Of a stretch of DNA of 64,000 bases, positions 59,061 to 64,000 are shown in pieces (within the stretch, counting starts at the first letter, position 1; every line of letters starts with the position of its first letter). Both the position numbers and the translations under genes were made by a program. The stretch is from Aspidiotus rigidus (Eukaryota > Arthropoda > Insecta > Hemiptera > Diaspididae): positions 1,674,001-1,738,000 of the forward strand of contig JAVHKY010000047.1 in assembly GCA_035079385.1 (NCBI GenBank), written 5' to 3'. A model generated the notes under the pieces. It was not told the origin of the DNA. It saw only the letters and a program-made list of their open reading frames with translations, and did no database searches.

Positions 59061-59513
59061 CTATTGGCTACCTAGATTCCTGCCGTCTGATTGGTTGGGT
59101 CTGTTCTTCTTCTCTCGTCCAATCACAAGGCCGAATAATTTTTCGCTGTCAAATGTGATTACATTGTTCAAGAGGCAGGCTTTCTCCCTCTTGGCTTTTG
59201 CAATCACCATTTGTTCCCAGAGTTTTCTTCTCTTTGTGCGATTTTCTACGTGTATGACTTCAAATATTCCCTCTCCATCGTGGTTTTCCTCGTTACAGTG
59301 TTTCCCAAACAGTGACTTGCCATCTTCTTTCTCCCTCGACGTTTTGTGCTCCTTCTTCCTGATCTCAAACTTTCTCCCAGTCTCACCGATGTAGATCCCC
59401 TCACACTGTTCACAACTGAGCTTGTACACTCCGCTCAAGCTTTCCTTGTCCTTTTGTTCCGTCTGGGCATTGCTGATTTTCTTAACCATGTTGGTTATTC
59501 TGGATACCAACAT
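59061..59513 (-). pseudogene. Penelope GIY-YIG endonuclease segment
   Basis: 150 codons. [20 protein letters not shown] holds the GVY...YIG core and a CxxC pair. [20 protein letters not shown] and [17 protein letters not shown] complete the domain. This endonuclease nicks target DNA to prime reverse transcription. It is one frame away from the RT segment. Confidence 0.9.
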
Positions 59514-60663
59514 CTACATCGTAGCCATTGAACGCCTTTATCACCCTGTTTGTGTACTTTCCTATATATGGTATCGATCCGGAGTACTTTCTCACTATGC
59601 TCTCATGGGTTCCTTTCTTCGTTTCCATTTTCCCAAAGACTCCGTCCACCACACTTCTGCGGTAGCCATTGGCTTCTGCGATCTGCTTTACTATCTCGAT
59701 CTCTTTCTTCTTCTCTTCATTGTTCTTGAGGATAGAAATTGCCCGATAGCAGTAGTTCTGGATTGCCGCTAACTTGTGCCTGGGGTGGTGGTAGGAGTCA
59801 TTTGGGATGATGGTGTCAGTATGCGTCGGCTTCCTGTAGATTTTGTATTCTATCCTATTGTTCTCTATTGTGAGTGTAAGGTCCAAATAGTTGATGGTCT
59901 CATTGCCTTTTCCCACTGTGAATTTGATGCTCTCATTCATCGCGTTCATTTCTGAAAGGAATAGATCCACCTGCCTATCAGTGCCTGACCACACAATTAG
60001 GATATCATCTACATATCTCGCCCAGTGTTTGATCGAGTTTCTGAACTTGCCGCCCTTCAATATCTTGTTTTCCATGTCATCCATGAATATCTCCGCCAGT
60101 ATTGGTGACAGCGGTGATCCCATCGCAAGTCCCCTTTCCTGACTGTAGAACCTGTTATTGAAGCGGCAGTAGTTCTGGCTCAAGATCTCTTCCACCATGT
60201 TGGCGTACTTCGGCCCATCGGCGTTCCCATGGTATCTGTTGTTTTTGAGCAGGGTGAGAAGTTCCTCCTTTGGTATGGTACCAAACATATTAGTCACATC
60301 AAAGGATATCAGCTTGTCGTTACTCCTGATTTCCAACTTGTCCAGTTGCTCAATCAGCTCTCCGTTGTTTCTGATACTTCGTCTGGGTGCAAACTGGTAG
60401 TTTTCTTTCAGGAATGTGGCTACGATCTTTGCTATCTTATAGCATGGTGATTGAATGCTGTTGACCAGGGGTCTAATCGGACGGTTCGCTTTGTGGAGTT
60501 TTACTAGCCCCTTGAGTTTTGGTGCAACCGGGTTCATCTCAAGCGTCCTTCCATTGCCGGGTACATTGTTCCGTTTCAACACTGCTTTCAGGTCATCTTG
60601 GTATTTCCGTGTTGGGTCCCTTGCCAGCTCTTGGTATCCATTAGCTGCGATGTACGACTCCAC
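59482..60663 (-). pseudogene. Penelope reverse transcriptase segment
   Basis: 393 codons. RT motifs in order are KLKGLVKLHKANRPIRPLVN, SFDVTNMFGTIPKEE (motif A Asp), [20 protein letters not shown] (motif B), [11 protein letters not shown] (motif C with both Asp) and YKIYRKPTHTDTI. All polymerase catalytic residues are present. The ORF ends prematurely at NNQHG because of a 2-bp deletion relative to copy 2 (around 59490), which separates it from the endonuclease. Confidence 0.9.
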
Positions 60664-61547
60664 TTTTTAGGTGTAGTCCCCTTCTCCACCGTGTTGCCCT
60701 TGTCCGCCTTTGTCAAAATCAAGTTGTTCTGTCGGATCTTCTTTTGTAGATTTGTGACCTTCCTGTGCATTACTTGCGTTCTGTCATAGGTTCGACACAT
60801 ATCCTCTTTGATGTCCAACAGCACTTTCCCAATTTTGGTCCGGGCTTCTGGTCTCACTTCGTGTTCCATGGTTTGGATTACTTGTTCGCAGCTAATGGCC
60901 ATGCTTTCAAGCCTACACGGGTGCAGCCTCTCTGGCTGCACGTACTTGATACCTTTGTCCAGCAGTCTTCTTTCTTCTTCTGTGAAGATGACGCTTGATA
61001 GGTTCTCGGTTCTGGGAGCAAATTTGTGCTCAACTCTCGCTGTCTCTTCCTTTCTTTCTTCTTTCTTCCGGGTCAGTTCAGCAAGCTTCTTCTTGATCTG
61101 TTTTGTTTGGGCTTCCACTCGTTTTTCCACATATTCTTCTCCTTTCTTCCCCTTTCCTCCTTTTTCGAACATCATTTCTTTGAATTCTAACGGATGTAGT
61201 AACCTTGACAGATGGAAATATTGATCATACAGTAAACCATTCAGCCTGTTGATTTTCTTGTAGAGTTCACCAATTTCGTTCTTCACTCGCAATCTTTCGG
61301 CTTGCATCTTGGTGCGTTTCACTGCTGCGCTGTTTCCTGGTAGCCTGATAGTCGCATACTTGGGAGTAATGCCTCGTCTCAAGCATTCGTTATTGAACCA
61401 AATCTTCACATGTTTCACTCTTAGTTTAGCTTTGGTCTTCAGAAACTTAAAAACCTCGTTTACCATGTCTGGTGTGCTATTATCGGAACTCATAATGAGT
61501 GAGTGAGGTGTAAGTAGAGCACTGATATTGAAAAAGGAGTTTTCCAA
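60588..61547 (-). pseudogene. Penelope N-terminal ORF segment
   Basis: 319 codons; the C-terminal tail is out of frame with the true protein. The N-terminus (from MSSDNSTPDMVNEVFKFLKT) is followed by a basic, coiled-coil-rich stretch (KKLAELTRKKEERKEETARV). Then come RTENLSSVIFTEEERRLLDK and the pre-RT words [20 protein letters not shown]. After KADKGNT the frame shifts, near 60690, and the RT continues in the ORF ending at 59482. Confidence 0.85.
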
Positions 61548-62490
61548 TTGTACAAATCTACTTTATTAGTTGCTTTTACAAGAGTACTTTCGGGTGTTAT
61601 CCCATCATCAGTTGTGTCGCAACTGGAGAACAAGGCCTTAACCATGAGTTTTCATAGTATAACACTGTGATCTTATTGGCTATAACAATGCTGTGTTCTG
61701 ATTGGTTCACTTTTTAGAAACTTATTCTTGTAATAATATGACATTGTATTCTTATTGGCTAAAACATACTGCTTCGTGATTGCTTCAATCTTTTGTCCTA
61801 AATGCTGCGTTTCTATTGGCTACCTGGATTCCTACCGCCTGATTGGTTGGGTCTGTAAGGCCTTGTTCTCCAGTTGCGACACAACTGATGATGGGATAAC
61901 ACCCGAAAGTACTCTTGTAAAAGCAACTAATGAAGTAGATTTGTACAATTGGAAAACCCTTTTTCAATATCAGTGCTCTACTTACACCTCACTCACTCAT
62001 TATGAGTTCCGATAACAAGGTAGTATAGTTGAAAATTTTGACATAGTACCTGCTCTGTAGGGAAGGGAATATTTTCGAAAATTTTGGCGTTCTATGTGTC
62101 CACAAAAACTGACCTGCCCTAATCTAGTTAGGAATCGGGTAATCCCACTTACTATTTTCTTGATGTTTGAGGAGGGAAGGGGGGATTTTTTCAAAACTTT
62201 TTGTGTCATACCGGCTGAAATTGACCTTCCCAATCTAGTTTGGGAAAAAATCTGTTGAAATGAGAAGAACTCCGACCATCGAGCTATGTAGAGATGGGAG
62301 ACTCGGAATATATGAGGGGGGAGGGGGCGGCTTGGAAAAATTTCGTGTATCGAATCGACGGGAACTTGGAAAAATTTCCACTTTCGAGCTATACATGACT
62401 GAGGAAGGGAGGGTGACTTGTAAAACTTTTTCTGCGCTGTAGGAGGAGGATTTGAAAGAATTTTGAATGTAGATGATAGAAGAGGACTGA

Positions 62491-62656
62491 CAGCCGTATT
62501 CCCAAATAAACAAAATGATTTTAAGTTTGCTTAAAGAACCGAAAAAACACTCAAGTAACCTCGCGAGGTTACTTAAGTGTTTTCTTTTTTGGGGACTTTC
62601 TGGGACGCTTACCTAAGTGCACTTAAAATTATATTGTTTGTTTGGGAATACGGCTG
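62491..62656. mobile_element. Palindromic MITE (166 bp)
   Basis: Termini CAGCCGTATTCCCAAATAAA and (right end) GTTTGGGAATACGGCTG, flanked by TGA on both sides (62488-62490, 62657-62659). The whole element folds on itself. Its centre is a perfect 22-bp palindrome around ACCTCGCGAGGT, framed by AAGTA/TACTT. No ORF. Confidence 0.8.
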
Positions 62657-64000
62657 TGAGAAAAATTCAGACTTTTTGTGACTCTAATTTTGAATTCAAT
62701 TCTTAATATGTACGTATTGAAACCCAAGTTTTCATTCAATGCTTTTTACTCGTACGTGTGGTACAAAAGTTGGAATTTTTTCAAATCCAACTCCTTTGAT
62801 GATTCCTCCTATCATAGCGCAAAAGTCGAGATGAAGTCCAGTTCTTTTGATGTTTAAACGTTTCAAGGACTTCAATTTTGAGTACAGTTCCCAATATCAA
62901 AACCATTTCGTCCCGTACAAAAGGTTGCCCAAATTCCTCGTTTCACTTCGTTGAGGAAGTCGTCATTTTTCCAAGTCTCGAGGTCAAAGTTGTAATAGGA
63001 TTGGAGCAAAGACATGAAATAATGAGATTTTAATCATTTGAAGCTATCCATCTACCTCACAAACCTACTAATCAATAAAATCCAAGAACCCACCTAGTTT
63101 TCTTCTGATTCGATGAGTCGTGTGGACAAATTAGATATTTATCATGGTTACGGTCTGATGAAGTGTGCTTTCTATTAATGATGAAGCTATAAAGCAGCGA
63201 GTCTGATGGACGGTCATAGTCATTACAAAGATCGTCAAGAAAAAATATTTTTTATGAATGAAATGTTATTTTGAATTTAATTTTTGTGGAAAATTACTGA
63301 TTAGATTTTTTAAATTTTGGAGGTGTGTAGATCATTTAAGTCTATTTGTCTTCATTTATGGTCATTCAAAAATTGAAAATCGACAAATTATTCCTTGACA
63401 GAAGAAATGAGAAGCTAGCATTGATAAATTATGATGCATCAAAATAATGTCTCATCAGCTTGAAAGTCAGAAGACATACTTGAAGCATTGAGAGAAGTGA
63501 AGGTGTATCATTTGAACGCGAATGAGTGCTGTGTGACCTACTTTTTGCTGGTCGGTGAAGATCAGTAGCCCCTTCCTCAAAAGAAATTCCTGACCTCGCA
63601 AAACTGTAAATAATTAATTGGGGAAAAATGGCTATCACTGGTCAGCCGTGGTCAGTAGCCCCGACCCAAAAAATAATACGCTTTGAAAAAAAATTTCGAA
63701 AATTTAATGACATCAAAAAAACTAAGTTACATAGCACTCATTTCACGGTCGTCTCCAATGTGACGCATCTTTCGTGTCTTGTCTTATCAAATCTATCGGA
63801 TCGGTTCAATTATCGCTTACCTTTTTATTTGAGTCGAGTTTTTCCCTTCCTCTGTATAGTTAGAGTGTTGAAAACGCTTTAGTAGAGGGTACACCCTGAA
63901 GTTTTCATGTTCTGATAACACTTCACCCTTCTCTTCTTCCTTATAAGGTTAGATATCTGCCTCGTCCGCCCTTCAATTAAAATATTTTGAAAAGCCTCCC

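Larger units (their letters stand above)
58798..62015 (-). mobile_element. Penelope-like element, copy 3, near full length
   Basis: A 3.2-kb antisense element flanked by a 12-bp duplication CAAGGTAGTATA (58786-58797, 62016-62027). Direct terminal repeats (pLTRs) lie at about 58798-59103 and 61528-61855. The right end adds an inverted copy of the pLTR head: 61856-62015 is the reverse complement of about 61484-61643. Direct plus inverted partial terminal repeats are typical of Penelope elements. Between lie N-terminal, reverse-transcriptase and GIY-YIG coding segments in three frames. Small frameshifts make it inactive, but identity between terminal repeats is high, so it is young. Confidence 0.93.
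56670..64000 (+). other. LARP4 intron 4, runs off the window
   Basis: Begins gtatgt at 56670. No exon with RRM or La C-terminal words (such as those expected after EVLR) was found to 64000. It contains a hAT MITE, Penelope copy 3 and a palindromic MITE. The stretch 62660-64000 holds only short ORFs, plus a duplicated CAGTAGCCCC word near 63565 and 63653. Confidence 0.7.

Noticed and set aside
1..64000. tRNA or rRNA genes and CRISPR-like arrays
   Set aside because: No tRNA box A/B pairs or rRNA words were noticed, and the regular repeats seen are transposon or snoRNA-like units in a spliced eukaryotic context.

Overview
This is an AT-rich animal nuclear window, almost certainly from an arthropod and most likely an insect. 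The reasons are spliced genes with GT..AG introns, an eIF1 protein of metazoan type, and a dense mix of insect-type transposons (Penelope-like, R1-like and I/LOA-like LINEs, Merlin, hAT, many MITEs). I cannot place the species. Most open reading frames in the window are chance or transposon debris; only two host protein-coding genes are supported.

Layout. 1861-3940 (+): a complete eIF1 (SUI1) gene in three coding exons. From about 5.3 kb past the right edge (+): the 5' half of a LARP4-type La-related protein gene. Four coding exons are visible at 6016-6187 (PAM2 motif), 13736-13841, 38852-39028 (start of the La motif) and 56533-56669 (centre of the La motif), and their phases join without a break. 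The rest of the La module and the RRM must lie beyond 64000. Introns of 7.5, 25 and 17.5 kb hold nearly everything else.

The most interesting feature lies in LARP4 introns 1 and 2 (12192-21160): 13 same-strand copies of an about 83-87 nt sequence with the full anatomy of a box C/D snoRNA (terminal stem, ATGATGA box C, D'/C'-like middle, CTGA box D). The stretch before box D is nearly invariant and stem pairs change together between copies. The copies spread by segmental duplication. One was later split by a 5'-truncated LINE, and a GGGTGTCTACC MITE entered one spacer and was then co-duplicated.

A second unusual array at 35613-36790 has five about 150-bp units. Three of them carry a 134-138 bp near-perfect hairpin at exactly the same internal site. 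Two unrelated hairpin sequences share the same outer-stem / internal-loop / 17-bp inner-stem design.

Mobile elements, left to right: TTAA-flanked MITE (8782-9220), LINE (16603-18336), MITE copies (19584, 20376), LINE scrap (about 23745), Penelope relic (24520-26850), hAT relic (30139-32615), MITEs (33510, 34410), Merlin with 8-bp target duplications (39454-40227), LINE scrap (40511), hAT MITE (41196), R1-like LINE lacking its catalytic core (44330-46060), a 4.5-kb foldback element (49210-53751) carrying a nested MITE, Penelope copy 2 (53870-55350), hAT MITE (57998-58641), Penelope copy 3 with 12-bp target duplications (58798-62015), and a palindromic MITE (62491-62656).
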